Translations under genes and position numbers: made by a program | From: JANLQX01 sp031381685 | GTDB lineage: Bacteria > Actinomycetota > Acidimicrobiia > Acidimicrobiales > JANYDT01 | Assembly (NCBI GenBank): GCA_031381685.1 | Contig: JANMYF010000268.1 | Location: forward strand, 1-14,724 | Direction: 5' to 3' | DNA: 14,724 bases | Notes under the pieces: generated by a model | Database searches by the model: none | Told to the model about the DNA's origin: nothing | What the model saw: only the letters and a program-made list of their open reading frames with translations | In this document: piece by piece, positions 1-8,192 of the stretch | Position numbering within the stretch: position 1 is the stretch's first letter | How the letters are laid out: each line of letters starts with the position of its first letter

Positions 1-1
1 G

Positions 2-85
2 TACACCAAGGGAGGCGGACGAGGCGGCCGGACCAAGCCCCAAACCGACGCTGCAACTGACCCGGTGGCGGCCGGCAACGCGTGA
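2..85 (+). CDS. Possible C-terminal tail of an upstream gene (5' partial)
   Basis: One forward frame is open from the window edge and ends in TGA at 83-85, giving 27 residues (YTKGGGRGGR, then TKPQTDAATDPVAAGNA). The tail is rich in Gly, Ala, Thr and basic residues, low in complexity, and most third positions are G or C. It looks like a disordered C-terminus, but a stretch this short can be open by chance, and a second forward frame is also open to about base 111. No family can be assigned. If real, it ends 48 bases before the ABC exporter and reads in the same direction, so the two could share a transcript. Confidence 0.35.
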   Translation, partial: YTKGGGRGGRTKPQTDAATDPVAAGNA

Positions 86-96
86 TGAACCGGCCG

Positions 97-110
97 GTCG
101 GTCGACCGAC
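97..110. repeat. 14-base perfect palindrome upstream of the ABC exporter
   Basis: GTCGGTCGACCGAC reads the same on both strands. It lies 23 bases before the ATG at 134, in the only non-coding stretch in front of the ABC exporter gene. It could be a repressor operator or an RNA hairpin in the leader. In GC-rich DNA such palindromes also occur by chance, so no function is assigned. Confidence 0.4.
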
Positions 111-133
111 TGACGTCTGAGTTCAGCCGAACC

Positions 134-1972
134 ATGGGTGATGACGCGACCCTCGCGTACGACGATCTCTGGGGCTCCACCGGTCGCTCGCTGAAGGATC
201 TCCCGTCCGTCCTTGTTCGATCATTCCGTCTGCTCCGCCGGGCGGCCGCTCGGTTGTTCGCGGCGACGCTTGTTCTCCAAGTGATCGGCGGGATCCTCGC
301 CGGCGTGCAGCTCTACGTCGGCCGCGAACTCCTGACGAGGGTGATCGGACCCGGTCGCATCACCGTGTCGTCGGTGATGCCTTGGGGTTTCGCCTTCGTT
401 GCGGTGCTGACGGCGCTCTCGCTCGTCGGCCTCGTGCGGAAGGAGCTACAACGGATCGTCGCCGAGTCGGTGGCCCGAATTGCCCAACGCGAGGTCATGC
501 GGGCGGCATCGACCGCTGATCTCATCGAGTTCGACCGGCCGCAGTTCCACAACCGGCTCCAGCGCGTGCTGGCGAACTCGACGTATCGACCGGTCCAACT
601 CACCGCCTCATTCGTCGGCGTCATCGGCGCAGGGGTGGCGATGGCCGCGGTGGTCGTCACACTCGGTTCCATCGAGCCGGTACTCGTTGTCGTTGCACTG
701 GCCGGCTCGATCCCGCTGTGGGTCGCCACCCGCGCCGCCACCAAGATCAGCATCGCCTTTGAAGTGGAGCAGACCGAGCCAAGTCGTCAGCGCGATTACC
801 TCCTCTTTCTGCTCAGCACCCGCGATTCCGCGAAGGAGATTCGTGCCTATCAGCTCGGATCGTTCCTGAGCGGCCGACATGCGGCGCTGTGGGACGAGCG
901 GATCCGACGCCTACGTCACCTTGGCCGGCGCCGCGTAGTCATCGGAGTGGCCAGTCAGCTTGGTAATGGGGCGGTCATGAGCGCGGTGCTCTACACGCTC
1001 ATACTCCTTATCGACCGCAGCCGGATCACGGTTGCCGAAGCGGGTGTCGCGGCCGGGGCGATCGTGTTGCTCGCCCAACGAGCCGGCGTGTTTGTTGGAG
1101 GTATCGGTTCGATGTTGGAGAGCGCGGCGTTCCTCCGGGAGGTCGATGCGTTCCTCGGTGACTCCAGCGAACGCGAGGCCACCACCGCAGCCAGGGCAGT
1201 GTTCGCGCCGGACGACGACGGCACGCTCAACCTTGTTGCGAACCACGTGAGCTTTCGCTATCCGGGCGCCGACGACGACGCGCTCAAGGGCGTGGACATC
1301 TCGCTGCGCACCGGTGAAGTCATTGCCCTGGTCGGGGCCAACGGCTCAGGGAAGACCACGCTCGCGAAGATGATCGCCGGCCTCTACACGCCGCACTCCG
1401 GAGAGATCACGTGGAACGGACGGTCCGTGACCGAGTTCGGTGGAAGCATTCGCGACCATTCGGCTTACGTCTTCCAGGACTTCGCCCGCTTCATGTTCAG
1501 CGCAGCAGAGAACATCGGCTTCGGTCGATGGGAGGCACTCGACGATGCCGCGCGCATTGCGTCGGCCGCAGAGAGAGCACGGGCAAGCGACTTCGTCGAC
1601 GACCTTCCCCGGAAGTACGAAACGCTGCTCGGTCCGCAGTTCGTCGGCGGGACCGATCTGTCCATCGGGCAATGGCAGCGGATCGCGCTCGCACGGGCAT
1701 TCTTTCGCGACGCCGGGCTCGTGGTGCTCGACGAACCTTCATCCGCGCTCGATCCGGAGGCGGAGGCCGCGCTCTTCGCTGACCTGCGGTCGCTCTGCGT
1801 TGGCAAGGCCGTGCTGGTGATCTCCCACCGATTCAGCACCGTGTCGAGCGCCGACCGGATCTACGTGCTCGACGCCGGGCGAATCATCGAGCACGGGACC
1901 CACGCGGACCTGTTGGCCGCCAACGGCACCTACGCCCGTCTGTTCAAGCTGCAGGCAGCTGCGTACAACTGA
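134..1972 (+). CDS. ABC exporter, fused transmembrane and ATP-binding domains
   Basis: This 612-residue protein has the length and order of an ABC exporter half-transporter that works as a homodimer or heterodimer in the cytoplasmic membrane. Residues about 35-330 form the membrane domain, with hydrophobic helices near 42-62, 82-100, 157-200 and 270-320. Residues about 365-605 are the ATPase: Walker A GANGSGKTT (401-409), Q-loop Gln448, signature LSIGQ (509-513, Ile for the usual first Gly), Walker B LVVLDEP (529-535), D-loop SALD and switch His565. All catalytic residues are present, so it should be active. ATG 134 is the only ATG start after an in-frame stop at 86-88; no clear Shine-Dalgarno sequence precedes it. 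Neighbouring glycan genes suggest export of a lipid, lipid-linked glycan or peptide, but the substrate is not readable; a multidrug-type role is equally possible. It converges with the glycosyltransferase gene ending at 2026. Confidence 0.93.
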   Translation: MGDDATLAYDDLWGSTGRSLKDLPSVLVRSFRLLRRAAARLFAATLVLQVIGGILAGVQLYVGRELLTRVIGPGRITVSSVMPWGFAFVAVLTALSLVGLVRKELQRIVAESVARIAQREVMRAASTADLIEFDRPQFHNRLQRVLANSTYRPVQLTASFVGVIGAGVAMAAVVVTLGSIEPVLVVVALAGSIPLWVATRAATKISIAFEVEQTEPSRQRDYLLFLLSTRDSAKEIRAYQLGSFLSGRHAALWDERIRRLRHLGRRRVVIGVASQLGNGAVMSAVLYTLILLIDRSRITVAEAGVAAGAIVLLAQRAGVFVGGIGSMLESAAFLREVDAFLGDSSEREATTAARAVFAPDDDGTLNLVANHVSFRYPGADDDALKGVDISLRTGEVIALVGANGSGKTTLAKMIAGLYTPHSGEITWNGRSVTEFGGSIRDHSAYVFQDFARFMFSAAENIGFGRWEALDDAARIASAAERARASDFVDDLPRKYETLLGPQFVGGTDLSIGQWQRIALARAFFRDAGLVVLDEPSSALDPEAEAALFADLRSLCVGKAVLVISHRFSTVSSADRIYVLDAGRIIEHGTHADLLAANGTYARLFKLQAAAYN

Positions 1973-1992
1973 TTCGTTCGACCTCTTTGGCG

Positions 1993-2006
1993 GGCACGGC
2001 GGTGCC
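1993..2006. terminator. Weak hairpin between convergent genes
   Basis: The 53-base gap between the two converging stop codons (1972 and 2026) contains GGCAC-GGCG-GTGCC, a five-pair GC stem with a four-base loop. It has no T-tract on either side, so it is not a textbook intrinsic terminator. Its position between convergent genes makes a bidirectional terminator plausible, but only weakly supported. Confidence 0.25.
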
Positions 2007-2025
2007 AGGAGCAGAAGGGGAACCG

Positions 2026-3201
2026 TCAACGACGCAAGGCGGACCGATACTGCTCGACGTAGACGTCGGCGATAGCCGACCACTCGAAGGCTTCCGCTCG
2101 CGTTCGACCAGCAGCGCCGAGCGCCACTCGAAGCGCAGGGTCGTTCGCGAGGTGACGAAGCGCACCGGCAAGAGCGTCGACATCATCTGCAGCGACGAGC
2201 ATTCCCGTCACTCCGTGGAGCACGATCTCCGGAACGCCGCCGACCCGCGACGCGATCACGGGACGTCCCGATGCCATCGCCTCGAGGTTCACGATCCCCA
2301 TCGGTTCGTGGCGAGAGGGCAGGACAAAGATGTCGCAGCCTCGAAACAGTTCGGCGGTTCGCCTACGGTCGGTGCGTCCCACAACAGCAACAGCATCGGC
2401 AATCCCGAGTTCAGCGGCGAGAGAAGTGAGTGATGATCGTTCGGGGCCATCGCCGGCGAGGACCAACTCCCATGTGCCAGACAGCCCAGACTCGGCGAAG
2501 GCACGAAGCAGAACATCGAACCCCTTGTTCCGAACGTGGCGCCCAATCGCCAGGAGATAGGGGCGCGACCGCCGTTCCGGAGCAGCGCTGTCGAACTCGG
2601 TCAGTGAGATCCCGTTGTAAACGACGTGCCCGCGATCACCCAGATCGACGCCGGCGAACGCTGCGCCCTCGGAGAGGGTTTGCGCACTGCAGCCGGTCAC
2701 GACGTCTGCGGTTCGGAGCAGGTGGCGCAGGAGCTTGGGCAAGAACCGCGATCGCTGATATACGCCGGTCGCATCCATCGTGAGTTCGCCCTGCATCGAC
2801 ACGACCAAAGGCAGGCGCAACAGCCGAGCGGCGATGAGCGCGTAGAGCCCGTTGTTCGACACGCATTGGACGTGCACGATGTCGCTGCGATGGTGGCGGA
2901 GCGAGCGCACGATGCTGATCACGTCGGGCACGAAATGCGCAGCGAATCGGACTGTCGTCTTCCACGATCCCGAAGGCGGAACAAAGCGCCAGCGGCGCAC
3001 CGCAATGCCGTCGACGGTCTCCCGACCGGGGAGGTTCGTCGGATACCGCGTCGTGGCAACAACGACGCGCGAACCGCGATTGGTCAACTCGATGGCGAGG
3101 CGTCTCGTGAGCTCCTCCACCCCGCCAAGGTGCGGATGGAAGGCACTCGAAAAGACCGCGACGTTCGGGACCGGCTGGCCAACGTCGGGTTCAGCCATCA
3201 T
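2026..3201 (-). CDS. GT4-family glycosyltransferase
   Basis: This is a retaining GT-B glycosyltransferase of family GT4 that moves a sugar from a nucleotide donor to a lipid-linked glycan on the inner membrane face. In the 391-residue form starting at 3201, the N-terminal acceptor domain has the HLGGVEE loop (about 24-30), which binds donor phosphate in this family. The C-terminal donor domain has AIGRHVRNKGFD (about 218-229), AGDGPE, and the E-x7-E motif HEPMGIVNLEAMASG with Glu289 and Glu297. Length is normal. The open frame continues upstream to 3279, but that part overlaps the acyltransferase gene. Two ATGs in tandem at 3201 and 3198 overlap its last codons, indicating translational coupling; no Shine-Dalgarno sequence separates the two choices. 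It is the last gene of the leftward operon from 8093. The sugar and linkage cannot be deduced. Confidence 0.9.
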   Translation of the reverse strand: MMAEPDVGQPVPNVAVFSSAFHPHLGGVEELTRRLAIELTNRGSRVVVATTRYPTNLPGRETVDGIAVRRWRFVPPSGSWKTTVRFAAHFVPDVISIVRSLRHHRSDIVHVQCVSNNGLYALIAARLLRLPLVVSMQGELTMDATGVYQRSRFLPKLLRHLLRTADVVTGCSAQTLSEGAAFAGVDLGDRGHVVYNGISLTEFDSAAPERRSRPYLLAIGRHVRNKGFDVLLRAFAESGLSGTWELVLAGDGPERSSLTSLAAELGIADAVAVVGRTDRRRTAELFRGCDIFVLPSRHEPMGIVNLEAMASGRPVIASRVGGVPEIVLHGVTGMLVAADDVDALAGALRHLANDPALRVALGAAGRTRAEAFEWSAIADVYVEQYRSALRR

Positions 3202-3760
3202 GACTGCTTGATCGGCGGCGCGGTCGACGCGCAACAGCCGGCGATCCGACAGCAACGACATCAGTGCCGAGTACACCACGGACGACCGAGTTGGCGCCGA
3301 CGATCACCCCGTCGCCGATGGAAGCACCTCGAACAACAGTGACCTTCGAGGCGAGCCAGCAGTCGGCTCCGATCATCACCGCTTCGACGTTCTTCGCCCC
3401 CGATGCGATGGGATGGGTTTCGTCATGGTCGTGGTCGCGCACCGACACGAGCTCTGCCAAGAATGTGCCCGCTCCTATGTGTACTGATGAAGCGGCAGCG
3501 ATGGTGCTGTGGTGTCCCACAAAGACCCCTGGTGCCAAATCCACGACGGCCCCAGAGGTCGCAGCGACGGTGACGCCATCATCGAGCTCACATCCAGCGC
3601 CCAAACGGATCGTGCCGCCGTGATCAATTTGGATGCGACACCATCGGCCAACTTGCACGCCCCACGGTGCCGACCACCCGGGCTGAGTGACGCGCAGTAC
3701 TTGGGCTCGCACACGACGTGTGAACCGCAAGGCCCGTGACCGGAGCAATCGAAGGTTCAT
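3191..3760 (-). CDS. Hexapeptide-repeat acyltransferase (acetyltransferase-like)
   Basis: This 189-residue protein is a left-handed beta-helix acyltransferase of the WcaF/serine O-acetyltransferase type, which normally moves acetyl from acetyl-CoA to a sugar hydroxyl and works as a trimer. Hexapeptide repeats run from about 42 to 165 (for example IRLGAGCELDDGVTV, IGADCWLASKV, IGDGVIVGANSVV). The loop with VRDHDHDETHP (107-117) carries the likely catalytic His110 or His112, as is usual in this family. A strong Shine-Dalgarno sequence (AGGAAGG, 3769-3775) and an ATGA overlap with the upstream gene fix the start. The first 20 residues are very basic, which could hold it near the membrane. It probably adds an acetyl group to the repeat unit made by the neighbouring glycosyltransferases. 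Another acyl donor is possible. Confidence 0.88.
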   Translation of the reverse strand: MNLRLLRSRALRFTRRVRAQVLRVTQPGWSAPWGVQVGRWCRIQIDHGGTIRLGAGCELDDGVTVAATSGAVVDLAPGVFVGHHSTIAAASSVHIGAGTFLAELVSVRDHDHDETHPIASGAKNVEAVMIGADCWLASKVTVVRGASIGDGVIVGANSVVRGVLGTDVVAVGSPAVARRPRRRSSSHDG

Positions 3761-6700
3761 GGCACCATCCTTCCTGGCGCGTGGCGACGAGGCGGCCCGG
3801 TTGGAACGCTTACACGGCGGTAGATCGCTTCGACCTTGGCGGCAATCCGAGCCGGAGTAAACGCCGCAGCGGTCACCCGCCCATTGTCGGCGAGCCGCCG
3901 ACGGCGGTCCGGGTCCGCCTCGAGCATCCGCATCGTCCGCGCCAGCGCGTCCACGTCGCCGGGTTCGACCAGGATCCCATCGACGCCGTCGGTGATGATC
4001 TCGGCCGGACCGCCGGCGTTGGAGGCAACCACTGCAATCCCGGCAGCCATGCCTTCGACCACGACCTGACCGAAGGGCTCCGGGATGACCGACGCATGCA
4101 CCAACACGTCGAACTCACCCAGGAGTGTCGCCACATCGTCGACGAAGCCGCGGAAGCTGACACGATCCGTGATGCCAAGCTCGTCGGCAAGCGGTTCGAG
4201 CGTGTCCGCGAAATCATCCTCTCCGAACATGGCCGAGCCCGCGATGACCGCCCGGGCCGGGCCATTCGGGAACGCCTCGGCGAAGGCACGCAAGAAGACG
4301 TCCTGACCCTTCCACGGGGCGAGGCGTCCGACCATGCCCACCGTGAACGGTCGATCCTCGGACGCACGCGGTTGGAATGACCCGGGCACAGCGTCGAACA
4401 CCACCGGTCTTGGCGCCACGTAGCGGGTCCGACCTGCCGCCCCAACCGTTCGCAACGTTGCCCTGGAATTGGCGATGATCGCATCGGGCACGAAGCGGGA
4501 CATGGCGCGAATAGCGACGACGCCGATGCCGGGTAGATAATCGTCGGCAATCCGGTCACGGACATGCCAGATCAGCTTCGACCGAAGGCCGATGCTGACG
4601 ATCGACCCGTACACCAGCGCTTTGAGCGAGTTCGTATGGATGATGTCCGGATCGAGCTCTCGCACGCGGCGACGCAGAACCCGGCAGTAGCGAAGGGTTC
4701 CGACGATGGCGCCAAACGGCAGTCGTCCTGGCACGACCGCATCTCGATGCAGATCGTTCGTGCGAGGGTCGAGCGGAATCACCTCGACCGGGACGCCGGC
4801 CTCGCGGAGAAGTCCGACGAAGTCACCGTCCTCGGCGAGCAGGACGGTCGGCGCCACCGATGTGAACCCCGAAAGCAGACGAAGAAGAGCGAGTTCACCG
4901 CCTGAACGTTTGGCGCAGTGATCGAGATAGACGACTCGAAACGTGTCGCCCGCATCGGTGTCGATCGTGGCATCTCTCGCCTCTTCGAGCACGGCAGCGA
5001 ACTCGACGGCGCGTCCGCGCCATGACGGCACATCACGATCCGTTTGCGGTGGTGGACTTTGCAGCGTGCGCTCTATCGCATCGGCGAACGACGATCTATC
5101 CGCGATGGTCACGTGTTCGGCGATCTCACGGAATCCGGCGACCGGAGTCGCCACGCACGGACGACCGACGGCCAACACTTCGTAGGCCTTGATCGGATCG
5201 AGGCTCTCGGTGAACGGACTCACGACGTGCGGAACGATGATCACGTCGGCGTGCTGCAGGTAGGCCGGGACATCGTCATACGGTCGCGGTCCGAGCAACG
5301 TGACGTTGCTCACTGCAGCGAGTTTCGCCCGGTCTTCGGGACGCAGCGCGTCAGGTCCGACGAACACGAAGGACACCTCCGGGAGTTCGCTCGCCACGCC
5401 CACAACGAGCGCAACATCGACGCGCTCCGGATGAAGCGTCCCGACGTACACGGCGGTGCGTGTCCCGAGTGCCGGGAGATCTCGCGGCCGAGGACGCGGC
5501 CGTCGGAAGTGCTCGGTGTCGACGGCATTTGGAATCAACGAAACAGCACGCGTGCGCCCCCGACGTTCTGCAAGGGCGGGCGAACAGACCACGACGCGAT
5601 TCGCTCGGCGCAGCAACGTCGTTTCGTATTCGCGCAGTCGCCAGAGGTTCCGATCGGTGCCCTCCGCGTCGAGCCAGTCATCGGTGATGTCGTACACGAC
5701 CGGCCACGCCGTCTCGCCGGTCAGCGGGGTCAGCGACGGATCGTTCAGCCATAGGACAGGATCGACGAGGCCGAGTTGGTTCGCCGCCCGTCGAACCTGG
5801 CGCGAGAGATCACGGTCGGTCCACGGCCACACCCGCCTTGGAAGCAGCTTGGTCGGTTGGAACAACGTGATCTGCTGCGAACCGGGCAAGGGTACGAGGC
5901 GGCCGCGAGGTCGCGTGCGGCCCACTCCGGATCGCACCGCATGAAGAACATCGTGAGCCGGTTCCACCCAAAGCAGGCGCGTGGCGGAATCGGCCTCCAC
6001 CAGTTCGCGGACGAGGAACTGGTTGCGCCGCCACACGTCGTCCCACGGCTCGAGACTGGCGAGGATGATCTCGTTGCCTCTTTTGATGTCGGGAACGTGG
6101 ACGAGAGTCGGGTGGTGCCGTAGCGCATGCGCCGAGCGTCGAAGGTTGGCGCGATCGACCTCGCCCGAAGGTCCGCGTCGGACGATCGAACGAAGTCCAT
6201 GACGAACAACGGCTCCGAGCCGGTAGCTCACCAGGCCAGCAGGCCCGTGATGCTTGAACACGAAACGTTCCGAGCCACGCACGAAATGCTCGAACGTGAC
6301 CTCCCCGAGTGCCTTACCGCTGACTCCGCCGATGTGGTCGACGGTCGCAGTCTCGACCAGTCGCACGTGATACCCGAGGTCATACACGCGACGGCAGAAG
6401 TCCGCCTCCTCGCCGTACAGCCAGAAGCTCTCGTCGAGTCCGCCGAGCTTGTCCCAGAGCATGCGTGTGGTGAGAAGACATGCGCCGACGACGAAGCCGG
6501 GGCCCTCTCGGCGCACCCGTGGACTGGGAGCGAGAGCGGTGCGCCACTGGCCACGCGGCGACGGGAACGGCCAGAAGGGCCGCTGCTCAGAACCGTCGGG
6601 CATGATCAGGCGGGGACCGACAATCCCAACCCCGTCCTCCTTGAGCGCTTCGACGAGTAGGTTGAGGTTTGCCTCGTCGACCACGGCGTCCGGGTTAAGG

Positions 6701-6939
6701 AGGAGCACGAGTTCCCCATCGCCGAGAGCGACACCTTGGTTGACGGCGGCGGCGAACCCACGGTTGGTCGCGTTACGCACAACGGTGGCGCCGAAGCGCT
6801 CGGCAATTGTGGCCGACTCGTCCTTCGAGGCGTTGTCGACGACGATCACCCGCACCCAACCGGGCAACGACTGCAGGCAAGCCGGGAGATCGACGGCGCT
6901 TTCGTAGGTGACGACGACGACATCACACGACCGTGTCAT
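3757..6939 (-). CDS. Trimodular glycosyltransferase (GT2-GT4-GT4 fusion)
   Basis: One uninterrupted 1060-residue reading frame holds three glycosyltransferase modules. Module 1 (about 1-275) is an inverting GT2 enzyme like rhamnosyltransferases: DVVVVTYES (6-14), DNAS (35-38), NPDA in place of the DxD (82-85), and GEEADFCRR (176-184). Module 2 (about 285-640) is GT-B of the TuaH-like GT4 kind: WPVVYDITDDW (412-422), PNAVDTEHF (470-478), GTLHPER (500-506) and a donor motif ESLDPIKAYEVLAVG (578-592) that lacks the first Glu of E-x7-E in register, which is usual in that subgroup. Module 3 (about 665-1045) is a standard GT4: SGGE loop (679-682), GRLAPWKGQD (871-880), PEPFGQVVVEGMAAG (953-967) with Glu954 and Glu962. 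It would add up to three sugars in order to a lipid-linked acceptor. The frame is open up to 7083, but ATG 6939 forms an ATGA overlap with the preceding gene and directly precedes the GT2 fold, so I chose it. No signal peptide or membrane helix was seen. Confidence 0.9.
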   Translation of the reverse strand: MTRSCDVVVVTYESAVDLPACLQSLPGWVRVIVVDNASKDESATIAERFGATVVRNATNRGFAAAVNQGVALGDGELVLLLNPDAVVDEANLNLLVEALKEDGVGIVGPRLIMPDGSEQRPFWPFPSPRGQWRTALAPSPRVRREGPGFVVGACLLTTRMLWDKLGGLDESFWLYGEEADFCRRVYDLGYHVRLVETATVDHIGGVSGKALGEVTFEHFVRGSERFVFKHHGPAGLVSYRLGAVVRHGLRSIVRRGPSGEVDRANLRRSAHALRHHPTLVHVPDIKRGNEIILASLEPWDDVWRRNQFLVRELVEADSATRLLWVEPAHDVLHAVRSGVGRTRPRGRLVPLPGSQQITLFQPTKLLPRRVWPWTDRDLSRQVRRAANQLGLVDPVLWLNDPSLTPLTGETAWPVVYDITDDWLDAEGTDRNLWRLREYETTLLRRANRVVVCSPALAERRGRTRAVSLIPNAVDTEHFRRPRPRPRDLPALGTRTAVYVGTLHPERVDVALVVGVASELPEVSFVFVGPDALRPEDRAKLAAVSNVTLLGPRPYDDVPAYLQHADVIIVPHVVSPFTESLDPIKAYEVLAVGRPCVATPVAGFREIAEHVTIADRSSFADAIERTLQSPPPQTDRDVPSWRGRAVEFAAVLEEARDATIDTDAGDTFRVVYLDHCAKRSGGELALLRLLSGFTSVAPTVLLAEDGDFVGLLREAGVPVEVIPLDPRTNDLHRDAVVPGRLPFGAIVGTLRYCRVLRRRVRELDPDIIHTNSLKALVYGSIVSIGLRSKLIWHVRDRIADDYLPGIGVVAIRAMSRFVPDAIIANSRATLRTVGAAGRTRYVAPRPVVFDAVPGSFQPRASEDRPFTVGMVGRLAPWKGQDVFLRAFAEAFPNGPARAVIAGSAMFGEDDFADTLEPLADELGITDRVSFRGFVDDVATLLGEFDVLVHASVIPEPFGQVVVEGMAAGIAVVASNAGGPAEIITDGVDGILVEPGDVDALARTMRMLEADPDRRRRLADNGRVTAAAFTPARIAAKVEAIYRRVSVPTGPPRRHAPGRMVP
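3769..3775 (-). promoter_or_regulatory. Strong ribosome binding site for the acyltransferase
   Basis: AGGAAGG on the minus strand lies eight bases before the ATG at 3760, inside the last codons of the trimodular glycosyltransferase gene. It decides the acyltransferase start and suggests independent ribosome loading in addition to ATGA coupling. Most other starts in the operon have no recognisable site. Confidence 0.7.
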
Positions 6940-8093
6940 GACGCAAGCACCGTGTCGTAGAACTCGAGTTGGCGGCGAGCGATTTCCGACCAGCGGTACT
7001 GGCCCGCGTGAGCAATCCCGGTATCGCACATCTTCGCCCGGAGAGCGGGGTCTGCTGCCACCGCGTTCATCGCCGCACACCACGCGTCAACCGATCCGGG
7101 CGTGACCAGGAGTCCAGCGTCGCCGACCACGTCGGGCAGTGCTCCGCTCTTCGACGCAAGCACCGGCACGCCACTGGCCATGGCTTCGACGGCGACGCGC
7201 CCGAACTGTTCGACCCAGGACTTCGTTTCGAGCGACGGCACAACAAGCACGTCGAACGAGCGGTAGATTTTGGCCACCTCATCGGGCGGACAGAACCCCT
7301 GCACCGTCACTCGGGAATCGAGCCCGAGACGAACGATCTGCTCCTGGAGTGAAGATGCCATGGGCCCGTCGCCGACGATCGCGAGTTGCGCGTCCTCGAG
7401 ACGAGCTATTGCGTCGATGACGATGTGCACACCCTTGTGCTGTTCGAGCCTGCCGACGTACCCGAAACGGATCGGCCCTGCTGGAGATCGCGCCTCTGTC
7501 GACGGGTGAAACCGGTCGATGTCCACACCGAGACCGAGCAGACAGACTTCGCCGCGAAGACCTCGTTTGACGAACAACTCCCCGGCACGCGCGTTGCACA
7601 CGTGGACACCATCGGCACGACGCAAGGCCAAGCGATCGATCCAGCGGAACGGTATCGGCAACGTTTTGTCCAAGTTCTGCGCCCCGTAGAACACCAGCTT
7701 CGCCTTCGACCTCGTTATGGCCATCAACATCGTGATTTCGAGGGCGGCAAGGCTGGCCGGCTCCTCATGGGCATCGACGAGATCTGGTCGCCGACGCAAC
7801 TCGCGCAGGAGCGGCAGCGGGTTGTAGACGAAGACGTAGGGGTGACGGCCGACAGTCCGAGCAGGAACAACGAACGCTGCGTCTTCGCCCTCGTCGAGAG
7901 CTACGTCGTGCCCGCCTTCGTTCCACCGACGCGGAGCAATGGTGCGGAGATCGAGACCGCGACCGCGCAACTGACGATCACGTTCCCGCCATGCTCCGAC
8001 CACTGCGGAGTGGTAGATCCGCAGCACTCGCGTGGCACGATCCGTCGCAGCACCCTTCTCGACGGCACGGACGACCAACGGTTTTGTTCTCAT
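6936..8093 (-). CDS. GT4-family glycosyltransferase, first gene of leftward operon
   Basis: This 385-residue protein is a GT4 retaining GT-B glycosyltransferase. The N-terminal domain begins with RVLRIYHSAVVGAWRERDR (22-40), a form seen in actinobacterial cell-surface glycan transferases, followed by DAHEEP (107-112). The donor domain carries GYVGRLEQHKGVH (211-223), IVGDGP (239-244) and the E-x7-E motif EQFGRVAVEAMASG with Glu295 and Glu303. No membrane helix is seen, so it should act on the cytoplasmic face. ATG 8093 is the first codon after the divergent gap; only a weak AGG precedes it. Its stop overlaps the start of the trimodular enzyme by four bases (ATGA). It is likely to be made together with the three genes after it. 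Sugar specificity is unknown. Confidence 0.9.
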   Translation of the reverse strand: MRTKPLVVRAVEKGAATDRATRVLRIYHSAVVGAWRERDRQLRGRGLDLRTIAPRRWNEGGHDVALDEGEDAAFVVPARTVGRHPYVFVYNPLPLLRELRRRPDLVDAHEEPASLAALEITMLMAITRSKAKLVFYGAQNLDKTLPIPFRWIDRLALRRADGVHVCNARAGELFVKRGLRGEVCLLGLGVDIDRFHPSTEARSPAGPIRFGYVGRLEQHKGVHIVIDAIARLEDAQLAIVGDGPMASSLQEQIVRLGLDSRVTVQGFCPPDEVAKIYRSFDVLVVPSLETKSWVEQFGRVAVEAMASGVPVLASKSGALPDVVGDAGLLVTPGSVDAWCAAMNAVAADPALRAKMCDTGIAHAGQYRWSEIARRQLEFYDTVLAS

Positions 8094-8180
8094 GAAAGAC
8101 CTGTGCCGTTCCTAGTCGAGGACCAAGGACGTAAGAATCAGCCGCAGATACTCTTCGCCCGACTGACGAACCCTCTTCGC

Positions 8181-8187
8181 TACAGTA
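8181..8187. promoter_or_regulatory. Symmetric -10 element in the divergent gap; likely leaderless start rightward
   Basis: The 99-base gap between the leftward operon (8093) and the rightward polymerase gene (8193) holds TACAGTA. On the plus strand TACAGT fits the TANNNT -10 pattern, and the GTG start codon begins seven bases after its last T, exactly where a transcript would start, so the mRNA may be leaderless. On the minus strand the same bases read TACTGTA, also a TANNNT match, which would give a leader of about 80 bases for the leftward operon. No good -35 hexamer is visible on either side. Confidence 0.45.
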
Positions 8188-8192
8188 GTTGC

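Noticed and set aside
85..120. Eleven-codon ATG frame before the ABC exporter, as a leader peptide
   Set aside because: It is too short to judge, has no ribosome binding site and contains no run of codons suggestive of attenuation.
2626..3342. 238-codon open frame on the plus strand
   Set aside because: It is antisense to the GT4 gene at 2026-3201 and yields an Arg/His-rich sequence without domain motifs.
6940..7083. N-terminal extension of the trimodular glycosyltransferase to an ATG at 7083
   Set aside because: The extra 48 residues overlap the preceding gene and have no family similarity; ATG 6939 gives an ATGA junction directly before the GT2 fold.
7386..8192. Upstream extension of the Wzy-like gene to an ATG at 7386
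   Set aside because: This part is antisense to the GT4 gene at 6936-8093 and shows no membrane or domain pattern; the membrane protein begins naturally at GTG 8193.
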